From positions 23,818-87,817 of the forward strand of contig NZ_JAFDVE010000029.1 in assembly GCF_016888005.1 (NCBI RefSeq): DNA of 64,000 nt, given 5' to 3'. The position numbers and the translations under genes are program-made. Positions within the stretch are counted from its first letter, which is position 1. The number at the start of each line of letters is the position of its first letter. This document shows, piece by piece, positions 32,755-42,708 of this stretch. The stretch comes from Phycicoccus sp. CSK15P-2. Lineage in GTDB: Bacteria > Actinomycetota > Actinomycetes > Actinomycetales > Dermatophilaceae. The notes under the pieces are model-generated. The model worked only from the letters and a program-made list of their open reading frames with translations, was not told the origin of the DNA and ran no database searches.

Positions 32755-33852
32755 GTGATGCAGTGGCGCGCCGGAGAGGTCGTCGGTCAGGTCCGAGAGT
32801 GGCCCGGGGCGGTCGAGCTCCGTGTGGCGCTCGAGGACGGCGTGGACGAGGTCCGGGGCCTCGCGTACACGACCGTCACCGGTGCGCCGGCGGTGGGCGA
32901 GCGGGTCCTCCTCAACGCGTCCGCGCTGCTGCGAGGTCTCGGCACCGGCGGGCTCGCGTTCGTCGTCGCCCGCGCCGACCGTCTCCCGCCGGACCCGGCC
33001 CCCGGTGCGGGCCACATCGTCAAGGCGCGCTACACCCCGGTGCAGCAGATGCTCCTGGCCGTGGACGAGCAGGACAGCCCGCACCACGAGGCACTGCGCG
33101 ACGCCGACGACCTCGCCGGCACGCCGGTGGTCGTGGCCGACCTGCACAGCGCGCTGCCGGCCGTCGTCGCGGGGGTCCGCAGCGCACGCCCGGACGCCCG
33201 GGTCGCCTACGTCATGACCGACGGTGGCGCGCTGCCCGCGGCGTTCTCCCGTGCCGTCGCCGGGCTGCGCGAGGCGGGGGTTCTCGCGGCCACGCTGACC
33301 GTCGGGCAGGCCTTCGGTGGCGACCACGAGGCTGTCACGGTGCACACCGGCCTGCTCGCGGCACGACACGTCGTCGGTGCCGACGTCGTCGTCGTGGCCC
33401 AGGGCCCGGGCAACGTCGGCACCGGGACGACATGGGGCTACTCCGGGGTGGCCGCCGCGGAGGCGCTGCACGCCGCAGACGTGCTCGGTGGACGCGGAGT
33501 GGCCTCGCTGCGGGTCGCCGGCGCCGACGCACGCGAGCGGCACCGGGGCATCAGCCACCACAGCAGGACAGCCTACGGGCGTGCCCTGCTCGCGCCTGCG
33601 GACGTGCCGGTCACGACCCTGCCGGACGCGGGGCTCGACGCCCTCGTGCGGCGCCAGCTGGATGAGCTGGTGGCATCGGCCCGCACGCGACTGACGGCCG
33701 TCGAGGTGCCGGTGACGGGACTGCGCGAGGCACTCGAGGAGTCGCCGGTCCCGCTGTCGACGATGGGCCGGGGCCTCTCGGACGACCCGGCGCCGTTCCT
33801 GGCCGCGGCCGCCGCGGGCGCGTATGCGGCGACCGTCAGCTCACGTCCATGA
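32755..33852 (+). CDS. DUF3866 family protein
   Basis: This 365-residue actinobacterial conserved protein of unknown function shows GHIVKARYTPVQQMLLAVDE, AYVMTDGGALPAAFSRAVAG and VVAQGPGNVGTGTTWGYSGV, which I associate with DUF3866. There is no signal peptide and no clear membrane helix. It is divergent from pafB and its 3' end overlaps the convergent FKBP gene by 17 bp. The start is GTG 32755, with ATG 32758 immediately following and equally likely. Confidence 0.82.
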   Translation: MMQWRAGEVVGQVREWPGAVELRVALEDGVDEVRGLAYTTVTGAPAVGERVLLNASALLRGLGTGGLAFVVARADRLPPDPAPGAGHIVKARYTPVQQMLLAVDEQDSPHHEALRDADDLAGTPVVVADLHSALPAVVAGVRSARPDARVAYVMTDGGALPAAFSRAVAGLREAGVLAATLTVGQAFGGDHEAVTVHTGLLAARHVVGADVVVVAQGPGNVGTGTTWGYSGVAAAEALHAADVLGGRGVASLRVAGADARERHRGISHHSRTAYGRALLAPADVPVTTLPDAGLDALVRRQLDELVASARTRLTAVEVPVTGLREALEESPVPLSTMGRGLSDDPAPFLAAAAAGAYAATVSSRP

Positions 33853-34213
33853 GGTCGACGACGAAGATCAGTGTCTCCCCCGGCTTGATGACGGCACCGG
33901 CGCCCCGCTCCCCGTAGCCGAGGTGCGGCGGGATGGTCAGCTTGCGGCGGCCCCCGACCTTCATCCCCGCGATGCCCTCGTCCCAGCCGGCGATGACCAT
34001 GCCCACGCCGAGCCGGAACTCCAACGGGGCCCCGCGGTTCCAGGAGGCGTCGAACTCCTCGCCGGTGGAGTGCGCGACACCGACGTAGTGCGCGGACACG
34101 GTGCTGCCCGAGGTGGCCTCGGACCCCTCACCGAGGGTGATGTCCTCGACGACGAGGTCGGCCGGCGGCTCGTCGCCGGGGAAGTCGATCTCGGGCTTCG
34201 TGGGCTCGCTCAC
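33836..34213 (-). CDS. FKBP-type peptidyl-prolyl isomerase
   Basis: This 125-residue single-domain FKBP contains the conserved GSTVSAHYVGVAHSTGEEFD, LGVGMVIAGWDEGIAGMKVG and LTIPPHLGYGERGAGAVIKP motifs, which form the proline-isomerase active site. It has no signal peptide and is therefore cytosolic, unlike the FKBP lipoprotein immediately upstream (29-bp gap, same strand). It probably shares that transcript. Confidence 0.93.
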   Translation of the reverse strand: MSEPTKPEIDFPGDEPPADLVVEDITLGEGSEATSGSTVSAHYVGVAHSTGEEFDASWNRGAPLEFRLGVGMVIAGWDEGIAGMKVGGRRKLTIPPHLGYGERGAGAVIKPGETLIFVVDLMDVS

Positions 34214-34242
34214 GGGATCTCCTGGGTCGCGGATGCGGGTGG

Positions 34243-35187
34243 TCAGTAGGCGGCGAGGATGTCGACGACGAACACGAGGGTGTCGTCGCCCTTGATCTTG
34301 TCACCGCTCCCGGCGTCGCCGTAGCCCTCGGCCGGCGGGATCACGAGGAGGAGCCGACTGCCGACCGGCTGGCCCGCGATGCCGGTGTCCCAGCCCTTGA
34401 TGACCTGGCCCTGGCCCACGGCGAAGTCGAAGTACGGCTGCTCGGGACGGCTCGCGCTGGAGTCGAAGACCTCGCCGTTGCGCAGCAGCGCCCCCGTGTA
34501 GGCGACGCGGACGGTCTGGCCCTCCTCGACCTTCGCACCCTCGCCCTCGATGAGCGGCTGCACGACGGTCTTCTCCGGCGCCTTCGCGTCCTTCGGCATG
34601 GTGATGACGGCGGGCTCGCCGTCCTTCATCTCGACGGTCGGCAGACCCTTCTCGGGTGCGACCTCCTTGCCCTGCGCCTGGTCGAGCACCTGGGTGGCGC
34701 CGAGCACATCGACGACGAAGACGACCGGGTCGTCCTTCGCGACGCCCAGCTGCTCGTTCCCCTGCTCTCCGAAGGCGTCCGCGGAGGTCGAGGCGATGAC
34801 GACGCGGGAGCCGACGGTCTTGCCGGGAAGCTGGGACCGGAAGGAGGTGAACAGCTGCTCGTCGCCGAGGTCGAGGCCGACCGGGCCCTGCTCCCAAGTG
34901 CTCGTGAGGACCTCGCCGTCGGTGCCGTTGACGAGCACCGCCTGGACCGAGACGAGGTCGTCCTGCGCCACCTCGGCGCCGTCACCCGGGGTCACGATCT
35001 CCGAGCTGGTGCTCGCGACCTCGAGCGGCGCCTCGACGGTGACCTCGGGCTGGGCGCCGGCCTCGCCGGTCACCTCGACCCCGGTGACCTCGGCCGCCGG
35101 CTCGGAGGCGGTCTCCTCGCCGCAGGCGGAGAGGGCGAGGGCACCGACGAGGGCGGCGGCGGGGAGGGCACGGCTGAGGCGGGACAC
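34243..35187 (-). CDS. Secreted FKBP-type peptidyl-prolyl isomerase lipoprotein
   Basis: This 314-residue protein has a lipoprotein signal ending LVGALALSAC (Cys22), so it is anchored outside the membrane. A degenerate FKBP-like domain (about 70-170; VLVNGTDGEVLTSTWEQGPV) precedes an active-looking C-terminal FKBP domain with VRVAYTGALLRNGEVFDSSA and GQVIKGWDTGIAGQPVGSRL. It would assist folding of exported proteins. The location between pafA and pafB is usual in actinobacteria. Confidence 0.88.
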   Translation of the reverse strand: MSRLSRALPAAALVGALALSACGEETASEPAAEVTGVEVTGEAGAQPEVTVEAPLEVASTSSEIVTPGDGAEVAQDDLVSVQAVLVNGTDGEVLTSTWEQGPVGLDLGDEQLFTSFRSQLPGKTVGSRVVIASTSADAFGEQGNEQLGVAKDDPVVFVVDVLGATQVLDQAQGKEVAPEKGLPTVEMKDGEPAVITMPKDAKAPEKTVVQPLIEGEGAKVEEGQTVRVAYTGALLRNGEVFDSSASRPEQPYFDFAVGQGQVIKGWDTGIAGQPVGSRLLLVIPPAEGYGDAGSGDKIKGDDTLVFVVDILAAY

Positions 35188-35306
35188 GGCAAACCTTCGG
35201 TCGGGGGGTGCCGGCGAGCGGCGAGAACGTCCGTCCACGATAGTCGCGGGAGATGGGAACTCTCGCATCGGAGCCTGTGAGCGGCCTGGACGGGCGTCGG
35301 CGGCGG

Positions 35307-36689
35307 TCAGGGGGTGGACATCCCTTCGACCAGCCGGTCCACCCGTGCGTCCTCGGCGAGGAAGGGGTCCTTGCACAGGACGGTGCGCTGCGCCTGGTCG
35401 TTGAGCTTGAGGTGCACCCAGTCGACGGTGAAGTCGCGACGGTGCTGCTGCGCCGCCCGGATGAAGTCGCCGCGCAGCTTGGCCCGGGTCGTCTGCGGCG
35501 GACGCACCTTGGCCTCGAAGATCTCCGGGTCGGAGACGACGCGGTCGACCCGGCCGCGTCGCTGCAGGAGGTAGAAGAGCCCTCGGCTGCGGTCGATGTC
35601 GTGGTACGCGAGGTCGATCTGGGCCAGCCGGGGGTGGTCGAGGTCGAGCCCCTGGCGTGTCGCGTAATCGTCCAGGAGCCGGTACTTGACGACCCAGTCG
35701 ATCTCCCGCCCGACGAGCCCCAGGTCCTGGGTCTCGACCGCGGTCAGGGTGCGGTCCCACAGGTCGAGGACCCGTCCGTGGAGGGCGTCCTGGGCCCCCT
35801 CGCGGGCCACGAACTCGGCCGCCTTCGCGTGGTACTCCCGCTGGAGGTCGAGCGCCGAGAGCTCCCGGCCGTTCGCCAGCCGGACCGTGCGGCGCCCGGT
35901 GAGGTCGTGCGAGATCTCCCGGATGGCCCGGATGGGGTTCTCGAGCGTGAGGTCGCGCATGACGACGCCCGCCTCGATCATCCGTAGCACGAGGTCGGCC
36001 GACCCGACCTTGAGCATCGTCGTGGGCTCGGCCATGTTGGAGTCCCCGACGATGACGTGCAGGCGCCGGTAGTGCTCGGCGTCCGCGTGCGGCTCGTCGC
36101 GGGTGTTGATGATCGGCCGGCTGCGGGTGGTCGCGGACGACACGCCCTCCCAGATGTGGTCCGCCCGCTGGCTCAGGGCGTACGAGGCGCCCTTGCTGGT
36201 CGTCACGAGCTTGCCGGCCCCGCAGGTGAGCTGGCGGCTGATGAGGAAGGGCAGGAGTGTCTCGGAGAGGGCCTGGAACTCACCGCCGCGCGTCACGAGG
36301 TAGTTCTCGTGGCACCCGTAGGAGTTGCCTGCGGAGTCGGTGTTGTTCTTGAAGACGTAGATGTCCCCGGAGACGCCGTCGTCGCGCAGCCGGGCCTGGG
36401 CGTCGACGACGAGCCCCTCGATGATCCGCTCCCCCGCGCGGTCGTGGGCGACGACCTGACGCACCGAGTCGCACTCGGCGGTCGCGTACTCGGGGTGCGA
36501 GCCGACGTCGAGGTAGAGGCGGGACCCGTTCGTGAGGAACACGTTGCTCGACCGGCCCCACGCGACGACCTTGCGGAACAGGTAGCGCGCGACCTCGTCC
36601 GGGGTCAGGGTGCGCTGCCCGGCGGTCGAGCACGTGATGCCGTACTCGTTCTCGATCCCGATGATGCGGCGCGTCCCGCGGGTGCTCAC
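35307..36689 (-). CDS. pafA: Pup-protein ligase PafA
   Basis: This 460-residue carboxylate-amine ligase attaches deamidated Pup to substrate lysines using ATP. The N-terminus [13 protein letters not shown] carries the ATP/Mg Glu, and [20 protein letters not shown] carries catalytic Asp61. Other PafA-typical segments are [20 protein letters not shown] and [20 protein letters not shown]. It lacks the extra loop found in Dop. GTG 36689 overlaps the prcA stop in GTGA. Confidence 0.96.
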   Translation of the reverse strand: MSTRGTRRIIGIENEYGITCSTAGQRTLTPDEVARYLFRKVVAWGRSSNVFLTNGSRLYLDVGSHPEYATAECDSVRQVVAHDRAGERIIEGLVVDAQARLRDDGVSGDIYVFKNNTDSAGNSYGCHENYLVTRGGEFQALSETLLPFLISRQLTCGAGKLVTTSKGASYALSQRADHIWEGVSSATTRSRPIINTRDEPHADAEHYRRLHVIVGDSNMAEPTTMLKVGSADLVLRMIEAGVVMRDLTLENPIRAIREISHDLTGRRTVRLANGRELSALDLQREYHAKAAEFVAREGAQDALHGRVLDLWDRTLTAVETQDLGLVGREIDWVVKYRLLDDYATRQGLDLDHPRLAQIDLAYHDIDRSRGLFYLLQRRGRVDRVVSDPEIFEAKVRPPQTTRAKLRGDFIRAAQQHRRDFTVDWVHLKLNDQAQRTVLCKDPFLAEDARVDRLVEGMSTP

Positions 36690-37492
36690 TCGCCCGGACC
36701 CTCCTGGTCGGGCCGCTGCGTCTGCGGGTTCGTCGCGGCGCTGCGCGTGGAGTCGTCGTCGTCGCCCTCGGGGACGTCGGCCGTCGGGTCGTCCGCCGAC
36801 AGGAGCCGTTCGAGGAGGTCGCCCTGGACCCGCCGGAACCGCCGCCGCGGGCGGTGCCGGTCGAGGACCGCCACCTCGAGCTGCTCCGGCGCGAGGGTGC
36901 GGCTGTCGCCGCCGTTGGGGTCGGCACCGAGCAGGCGCACCGCGAGGGTGAGCGCGTCACCGAGGTGCATGCCCGGTTGCCAGGCCTCACGCAGGCCGGC
37001 CTCGATCTGCTCGGCTCCCCCGCCCATGGCCACGAACCCGTGCTCGTCGGCGACCGAGCCGTCATAGGTGAGCCGGTACACCTGGTCCTCGTCGGGCGCC
37101 CGGCCGACCTCGGCCACGACGATCTCGACCTCGTAGGGCTTGGACTCCTGGGTGAACACGGTGCCGAGCGTCTGCGCGTAGGCGTTCGCGAGCCCACGAG
37201 CGGTGACGTCGGACCTGTCGTAGGAGTAGCCGCGCAGGTCGGCGTAGCGCACCCCGGCGACCCGCAGGTTCTCGAACTCGGGATACTTGCCGACCGCCGC
37301 GAACGCGATCCGGTCGTAGATCTCCGAGACCTTGTGCAGCGCGCGACTGGGGTTCTCCGCGACGAAGGCGATGCCGCCGTCGTACTGCAGGACGATGACG
37401 GCGCGCCCCCGGGCGATGCCCTTGCGGGCGAAGTCCGCCCGGTCCTTCATCAGCTGCTCGGGCGAGACGTAGAACGGCATGCCGGCCGTCAT
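36686..37492 (-). CDS. prcA: Proteasome alpha subunit
   Basis: This 268-residue subunit forms the outer, gating rings of the 20S core. The N-terminal gate region and H0 helix read [20 protein letters not shown], followed by [20 protein letters not shown]. The C-terminal extension after about residue 225 is acidic and low-complexity. There is no N-terminal catalytic Thr, as expected for an alpha subunit. ATG 37492 overlaps the prcB stop (ATGA). Confidence 0.96.
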   Translation of the reverse strand: MTAGMPFYVSPEQLMKDRADFARKGIARGRAVIVLQYDGGIAFVAENPSRALHKVSEIYDRIAFAAVGKYPEFENLRVAGVRYADLRGYSYDRSDVTARGLANAYAQTLGTVFTQESKPYEVEIVVAEVGRAPDEDQVYRLTYDGSVADEHGFVAMGGGAEQIEAGLREAWQPGMHLGDALTLAVRLLGADPNGGDSRTLAPEQLEVAVLDRHRPRRRFRRVQGDLLERLLSADDPTADVPEGDDDDSTRSAATNPQTQRPDQEGPGE

Positions 37493-38316
37493 CGGGCACC
37501 TCCCGGGTCGTCCCTGCGGTCGGCGATGACGGCGTCGACCACGCCTGCCAGCACGTCGTCGTCGACGAACCGGGTGCCGCCCGGGTCGACCGTCCCGACG
37601 GTGGGCCAGATGCGCCGGCCGACGTCCGGTCCGCCCGTGGCCGAGTCGTCGTCCGCCGCGTCGTAGAGCGCCTCGACGGCGACCCGGACGGCGTCGTCGG
37701 CGGACATCGCGCGACGGAACAGCTTCTTGAGGGCGCCCCGCGCGAACAGGGAGCCGGAGCCGACGCTGTGGTGGTCCTGCTCCTCGTAGCACCCGCCGGT
37801 GACGTCGTAGCTGAAGATCCGGCCACGCTGCTGCCCGAGGTCCCAGCCGGCGAAGACCGGGACCACCGAGAGCCCCTGCATCGCCATCCCGAGGTTGCCA
37901 CGGATCATCGAGGCCAGCCGGTTCGCCTTCCCCTCGAGGGACATCAGCGTGCCCTCGATCTTCTCGTAGTGCTCGAGCTCGACCTGGAACAGCCGGACGA
38001 GCTCGATGGCCAGGCCCGCCGTGCCCGCGATCCCCACGAGGCTGTACTCGTCGGTGGCGAAGACCTTCTCCATGTCACGGTTGGCGATGATGTTGCCCAT
38101 CGTCGCGCGCCGGTCGCCCGCCATGACCACCCCACCGTCGAAGGTGACGGTGACGATGGTCGTCCCGTGGGGTGCCTCCACCGCGGCACCCGCCGGAACG
38201 GTGCGGTGCGACGGCAGGAGCTCCGGGGCGTGCGCCCCGAGGAAGTCGGTGAACGAGGACGACCCCGGCACGAGGTAGGCCCCCGGCAGGCGGGCGGAGC
38301 CGTCGGCTGCCGTCAC
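37489..38316 (-). CDS. prcB: Proteasome beta subunit
   Basis: This 275-residue threonine protease subunit of the 20S core has a propeptide of 51 residues ending EAPHG, so the mature protein starts at Thr52 ([20 protein letters not shown]), the catalytic nucleophile. Other core motifs are present ([39 protein letters not shown]). GTG 38316 overlaps the pup stop in a GTGA. Autocleavage of the propeptide is expected after assembly with PrcA. Confidence 0.96.
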   Translation of the reverse strand: MTAADGSARLPGAYLVPGSSSFTDFLGAHAPELLPSHRTVPAGAAVEAPHGTTIVTVTFDGGVVMAGDRRATMGNIIANRDMEKVFATDEYSLVGIAGTAGLAIELVRLFQVELEHYEKIEGTLMSLEGKANRLASMIRGNLGMAMQGLSVVPVFAGWDLGQQRGRIFSYDVTGGCYEEQDHHSVGSGSLFARGALKKLFRRAMSADDAVRVAVEALYDAADDDSATGGPDVGRRIWPTVGTVDPGGTRFVDDDVLAGVVDAVIADRRDDPGGAR

Positions 38317-38507
38317 TGGCCACCCTTCTGGACGAACCCGCGGACGAACTCCTCGGCGTTGGTCTCGAGGACGCCGTCGATCTCGTCGAGGATGTCGTCG
38401 ATCTCGCTCGTCTGGGCGCTCGTGGCGGCAGCGGCGGGCTCGGGCGCGTCGGCGTCGTCGGGCTCGCCGTCGCGCCGCTGCGGCCTGATCTGCTCCTGAC
38501 CGGGCAT
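38313..38507 (-). CDS. pup: Prokaryotic ubiquitin-like protein Pup
   Basis: This 64-residue, mostly disordered tag ends SAEEFVR-like [15 protein letters not shown]. The C-terminal Gln must be deamidated by Dop before ligation by PafA. The Glu/Asp-rich helix ([20 protein letters not shown]) is the part that binds Mpa's coiled coil. ATG 38507 has an AGGAGG ribosome-binding site at about 7-base spacing. Its stop overlaps the prcB start, so tag and protease are translationally coupled. Confidence 0.96.
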   Translation of the reverse strand: MPGQEQIRPQRRDGEPDDADAPEPAAAATSAQTSEIDDILDEIDGVLETNAEEFVRGFVQKGGQ

Positions 38508-38610
38508 GGTCACCCTCCTGGTGTCGGGACGTCCTCCGAGCCTAGTCGGAGGGTCGGGTTGTCCGGCGAGGTGTCGACCGCCCGGCCCGTCACGCCCACA
38601 TGCCGGACGG

Positions 38611-40164
38611 TCAGGGTGCGGGGTCCGGGCCCTGCGGGTCGGCCGGGGTCTCGGCCACCGTCGCGAGGGCCCGAAGCAGCGACGCCGCGTCCGGAGCACC
38701 GCGCACGAGGTCCCCCACGGCCTCCTCGGTGCCGCGCAGGGGCTCGAGCATCGGCACCCGCTGGAGCATCCGAGCGCCGGGCACGTCGAAGATCACCGAG
38801 TCCCACGACGCCGCGACGACGCTCTCGGGGAAGCGCTCGAGGCAGGCGCCCCGGAACCAGGCACGGGTGTCGGACGGAGGTGCGGAGACGGCCCTGCGGA
38901 CGGCGTCGTCGTCGACGAGCACCTCGAGCCGTCCGGCGGCGGCGAGGCGGTGGGCCAGCCCGCGGTCGGCGCGGACGTCGGACCACTGGAGGTCGACGGC
39001 CTTGAGCCGTGGGTCGTCCCATCCCATCCCGTCCCGCTCCCGGTAGCCGTCGAGCACGGCGAGCTTGGCGACCCAGTCGACCTCGCGTCGGGCCTCCATG
39101 GGGTCGCGTCCGAGGCGGTCGAGCACGGTCGACCACCAGTGCAGGACCTCTGCGGTGTCCGGGTCGGGCTCGCCCCCGGAACGGTCCTCGACGAATGCGG
39201 CCGCACGGTCGTGGAACTCCCAGAGCAGCTCGACGGCGGTCATCCGGCGGCCGTCGGCGAGCTCCACCTTGGTCTGCAGGGTGGGGTCGTGCGAGATCTC
39301 GTGGAGCGTCTGCACCGGGCGCCGCACCCCGAGGTCGTCGGTGAGGGCGTCGGCCTCGACCATCGCGAGGACGAGCGACGTGGTGCCCAGCTTGAGGAGG
39401 TTGGCGACGTCGGCGTGGTTGGCGTCGCCGATGATCACGTGGAGCCGCCGGTAGCGGTCGGCCACGGCGTGCGGCTCGTCCCGCGTGTTGATGATCGGCC
39501 GCTTGAGGGTGGTCTCGAGCCCCACCTCGACCTCGAAGAAGTCGCTGCGCTGCGCGATCTGGTACCCGGGGGTGCGTGAGTCGACGCCGATACCGACCCG
39601 GCCGCTGCCGCACATGACCTGGCGGGCGACGAAGAACGGCGTGAGGTGCTTGACGACGGACGCGAACGGCGTCGCGCGGGACATCAGGTAGTTCTCGTGG
39701 GTGCCGTAGCTGGCGCCCTTGCCGTCGGTGTTGTTCTTGTAGAGGTTCACGCCCGGCGGCACTGTGGCGAGGCGTTCGACCGCCTCGCGCATCACGAGCT
39801 CGCCGGCGCGGTCCCAGGTCACCGCGTCGCGGGGCGTCGTCACCTCGGGCGAGGAGTACTCGGGGTGGGCGTGGTCCACGTACAGGCGGGCCCCGTTGGT
39901 GAGGACGACGTTGGCGAGGGTCGGGTCCTCGACGTCGGTCAGCTGGCTCGGGTGGGCCTGGCCGCGGCCCATGTCGAAGCCGCGCGCGTCCCGCAGGGGC
40001 GCCTCGTCGGCGTAGTCCCAGCTCGCCCGCGCCGGCCGGATGCCGCGCGAGCGGGCGTAGGCGTTGACGACATCCCCCGACGCGACCATCGGGTTGGCCG
40101 CGGGGTCCCCGGGGACGACGATCCCGTACTCGGTCTCGATCCCCATCACGCGCCGGACGGTCAT
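38611..40164 (-). CDS. dop: Depupylase/deamidase Dop
   Basis: This 517-residue PafA homologue deamidates the Pup C-terminal Gln and removes Pup from targets. It has the N-terminal MGIETEYGIVVPG (Glu10), the Dop-specific loop (about 45-80, DYADEAPLRDARGFDMGRGQ) that PafA lacks, and VLTNGARLYVDHAHPEYSSP with catalytic Asp97. It lies 103 bp upstream of pup on the same strand. In many actinobacteria mpa directly precedes dop; here a four-gene insert separates them. Confidence 0.95.
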   Translation of the reverse strand: MTVRRVMGIETEYGIVVPGDPAANPMVASGDVVNAYARSRGIRPARASWDYADEAPLRDARGFDMGRGQAHPSQLTDVEDPTLANVVLTNGARLYVDHAHPEYSSPEVTTPRDAVTWDRAGELVMREAVERLATVPPGVNLYKNNTDGKGASYGTHENYLMSRATPFASVVKHLTPFFVARQVMCGSGRVGIGVDSRTPGYQIAQRSDFFEVEVGLETTLKRPIINTRDEPHAVADRYRRLHVIIGDANHADVANLLKLGTTSLVLAMVEADALTDDLGVRRPVQTLHEISHDPTLQTKVELADGRRMTAVELLWEFHDRAAAFVEDRSGGEPDPDTAEVLHWWSTVLDRLGRDPMEARREVDWVAKLAVLDGYRERDGMGWDDPRLKAVDLQWSDVRADRGLAHRLAAAGRLEVLVDDDAVRRAVSAPPSDTRAWFRGACLERFPESVVAASWDSVIFDVPGARMLQRVPMLEPLRGTEEAVGDLVRGAPDAASLLRALATVAETPADPQGPDPAP

Positions 40165-40184
40165 ACCTCGACGATACTGACGCC

Positions 40185-41168
40185 GTGCACAGCTACCGCG
40201 GACTGTCCCCTCTGACCACGCTCGTGTCGATGGTCGTCGACGCGACCCTGCCGGCGGTCGAGACCCTCGACGAGGCCGGCATCCAGCGGGCCCGCGCCAC
40301 GCGGATCCCCCGCAACGCCGTGTCCCGGCGCGTCACCGGTGCGGTCGACCCCGCGGTCGGCATCACGTACGGCACGGCGCCCGCCCGCGACGAGCACTCC
40401 ATCCCCCTGCGCGTCTACCGGCCGCGGTCCGCGCCGGACTCGCGAGCCGACCTTCCGGTCGTCATGTGGTTCCACGGCGGCGGCTGGGTCCTCGGCAACG
40501 TGGTCGAGGCCGACCCGGTGTGCACCTTGCTTGCGGCCGGGGTCGGCGCCGTCGTGGTGTCGGTCGACTACCGGATGGCTCCCGAGCACCGTGCGCCGCG
40601 AGCGGCCCTCGACTGCGTGGACGCCACCACGTGGGTCGCGGCCAACGCCGATGTCCTGCGGGCCGACACGAGCCGGATGGCGGTCGCGGGCGACTCCGCG
40701 GGCGGCAACCTGGCCGCAGTGGTGGCCCAGGTGCTCCGGGACCACGGGATGCCGAACATCCGACACCAGGCGCTCGTCTATCCCGCCACCGACCTCACCC
40801 TGTCCTCGCCGTCGCTGCACGAGCACGCGAACGCGCCCATCCTGACCCGCCGGTCCGTGCACGCCTACCTCGACCACTACCTCCCGCCCGGCCATGACCC
40901 GCGAGACCCCCTCGTGTCCCCGCTCTTCGGCGACCTCACGGGCCTGCCCCCGGCCCTGGTGCAGACGGCCGACGTCGACCCGATCCGCGACGACGGCCTG
41001 CGCTACGCCGAGGCGCTCGAGGCGGCGGGTGTCCCGGTGCGGGTCACCAACTACCTCCGGGTCCCGCACGGCTTCGCGTCGATGCCCGGGGCGACACCGG
41101 TCGGGCGGCAGCAGCGCGCCGAGCTGGTCACGGAGGTGTCCCGAGCCCTGGCCCGGACAGTAGCCTGA
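40185..41168 (+). CDS. Alpha/beta hydrolase, hormone-sensitive-lipase type
   Basis: This 327-residue esterase-like protein has HGGG motif MWFHGGGWVLGNV, nucleophile elbow VAGDSAGGNLAAV, and late Asp (VQTADVDPIRDDG) and His (RVPHGFASMPG) residues. Short acyl ester hydrolysis is the family activity; the physiological substrate is unknown. The start is a GTG at 40185, only 20 bp from the divergent dop gene, so their promoters must overlap. It ends 4 bp before the PRPP synthetase gene and is probably co-transcribed with it. Confidence 0.85.
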   Translation: MHSYRGLSPLTTLVSMVVDATLPAVETLDEAGIQRARATRIPRNAVSRRVTGAVDPAVGITYGTAPARDEHSIPLRVYRPRSAPDSRADLPVVMWFHGGGWVLGNVVEADPVCTLLAAGVGAVVVSVDYRMAPEHRAPRAALDCVDATTWVAANADVLRADTSRMAVAGDSAGGNLAAVVAQVLRDHGMPNIRHQALVYPATDLTLSSPSLHEHANAPILTRRSVHAYLDHYLPPGHDPRDPLVSPLFGDLTGLPPALVQTADVDPIRDDGLRYAEALEAAGVPVRVTNYLRVPHGFASMPGATPVGRQQRAELVTEVSRALARTVA

Positions 41169-41172
41169 CCCC

Positions 41173-42165
41173 ATGCGCGAGATCGTGGTCTTCTCGGGGT
41201 CGGCGCACCACGAGCTCGCACATCGCATCTGTGACGCCCTCGGGGTGCCGCTGTCGGAGTCGGTGACCAGCCGGTTCAGCAACGACTGCCTCCAGGCGCA
41301 GCTCCTGGCCAACTGCCGCCAGCGCGACGTCTACATCGTCCAGCCGCTCGTGCCCCCGACCCAGGACTCGCTCATGGAGCTCCTGCTCATGGTCGACGCC
41401 GCCCGTGGCGCCTCGGCGGCGATGGTCACCGCGGTCATCCCGCACTTCGCCTACGCCCGCTCGGACAAGAAGGACGCCTCCCGCATCTCCCTCGGAGGGC
41501 GGCTCGTCGCCGACCTCATCGCCACGGCGGGCGTCGACCGCGTCATCACGATGAACCTGCACGCCCCCCAGGTGCACGGGTTCTTCTCCGTGCCCGTCGA
41601 CCACCTGACCTCGCTCGGCGAGCTCGCCGAGCACTTCCGCGGCGAGGACCTCGACGGCAGCGTCGTCGTCTCGCCGGACCTCGGGAACGCCAAGGACGCC
41701 ACCCAGTTCTCCCGGCTGCTCGGTCTGCCGGTCGCGGCCGGCTCCAAGAAGCGGCTCGGGGACGACCGCGTCGTCATCGACTCGATCGTCGGCGACGTCA
41801 CCGGCAAGCGCGCCATCGTCCTCGACGACGAGATCGCCACGGGAGGGAGCATCGTCGAGCTCCTCACCCGGCTCGCGGAGGAGGGCGTCACCGAGGCCGC
41901 CGTCGCCTGCACCCACGGGCTGTTCTCCGGTTCGGCGGTCGAGCGTCTGCGTGGGCACCCGATGGTCACCGAGGTCGTGACGACCGACACCGTGCCCGCT
42001 CCCCCGCACTGGCCCGAGCTACGCATCAGGTCGGTCGCCGGCCTGTTCGCGGAGGCGATCAAGCGTATCCACGAGGGCGAGTCCGTCTCGAGCCTCTTCG
42101 ACGGCGTCGACCCCACCCATGCCCCGCCGCGGCAGCGCTCGCTGTTCGAGAAGGTGGGCGGGTGA
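41173..42165 (+). CDS. Ribose-phosphate pyrophosphokinase, divergent paralogue
   Basis: This 330-residue PRPP synthetase-family protein would make PRPP from ribose 5-phosphate and ATP. It keeps the N-terminal FSGSAHHELAHRIC, a PHFAYARSDKKD region and the PRPP loop VLDDEIATGGSIV. However, the loop usually written SPDAGG is VVVSPDLGNAKDA, and the catalytic flexible loop reads AGSKKRLGDDRV. It is thus not the standard Prs sequence and may be regulated differently or act as a non-catalytic partner. GTGA overlap with DUF3054 follows. A housekeeping prs is presumably elsewhere. Confidence 0.78.
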   Translation: MREIVVFSGSAHHELAHRICDALGVPLSESVTSRFSNDCLQAQLLANCRQRDVYIVQPLVPPTQDSLMELLLMVDAARGASAAMVTAVIPHFAYARSDKKDASRISLGGRLVADLIATAGVDRVITMNLHAPQVHGFFSVPVDHLTSLGELAEHFRGEDLDGSVVVSPDLGNAKDATQFSRLLGLPVAAGSKKRLGDDRVVIDSIVGDVTGKRAIVLDDEIATGGSIVELLTRLAEEGVTEAAVACTHGLFSGSAVERLRGHPMVTEVVTTDTVPAPPHWPELRIRSVAGLFAEAIKRIHEGESVSSLFDGVDPTHAPPRQRSLFEKVGG

Positions 42166-42512
42166 GCCGCGTCCTCCCGGCGGTCCTGGACGTCCTCCTC
42201 GTGCTCGTCTTCGCCGCGCTCGGCCGCCGGTCGCACGCCGACGGCGTGGACGTCGCCGGAGTGCTCCGGACGGCGCTGCCCTTCCTCGTGGGCACCGCGG
42301 CGGGCTGGCTGGTGGCGAGCATGGTCCTGGACTCCGGGCCGCGCAGCCTCGCGTACGGCGCGGTCGTCGTCGCCGCGACGGTCCTCCTCGGGATGGTCCT
42401 GCGGGCCGTCGCCGCCCAGGGCACGGCGCCGTCGTTCGTCGTCGTCGCGACGGTGGTCCTGACGGTCCTCCTCGTGGGATGGCGGGTCGTCGCGCGCCTC
42501 CTTCCCGGCTGA
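42162..42512 (+). CDS. DUF3054 membrane protein
   Basis: This 116-residue protein has about four hydrophobic helices (VLDVLLVLVFAALGRRSHAD; ALPFLVGTAAGWLVASMVLD; AYGAVVVAATVLLGMVLRAV; VVVATVVLTVLLVGWRVVAR), matching DUF3054, an actinobacterial membrane family of unknown function. GTG 42162 overlaps the PRPP synthetase stop (GTGA), so translation is likely coupled. Confidence 0.82.
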   Translation: MSRVLPAVLDVLLVLVFAALGRRSHADGVDVAGVLRTALPFLVGTAAGWLVASMVLDSGPRSLAYGAVVVAATVLLGMVLRAVAAQGTAPSFVVVATVVLTVLLVGWRVVARLLPG

Positions 42513-42708
42513 CTCCTCGGCCCCCGGCGGACCCGACGCGGCCCGGTCCCGCGCCGTCTTTGCGAACTTCTTACCCACAGGCTCCGACCTGGGTGGATGT
42601 GCCCCGACGACGGAATCGGCGCACTCCCCGGGTGGAGCCCTCGGGCCCGACCTCGTAGCGTCATATCGGTTGTTACCGTCCCGTGACCTTCCGAGGAGCT
42701 GTTGTCCC

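Noticed and set aside
34243..35187. Extended start of the FKBP lipoprotein upstream of 35187
   Set aside because: The frame stays open to 35760, but that stretch is antisense to pafA. The signal peptide begins at GTG 35187.
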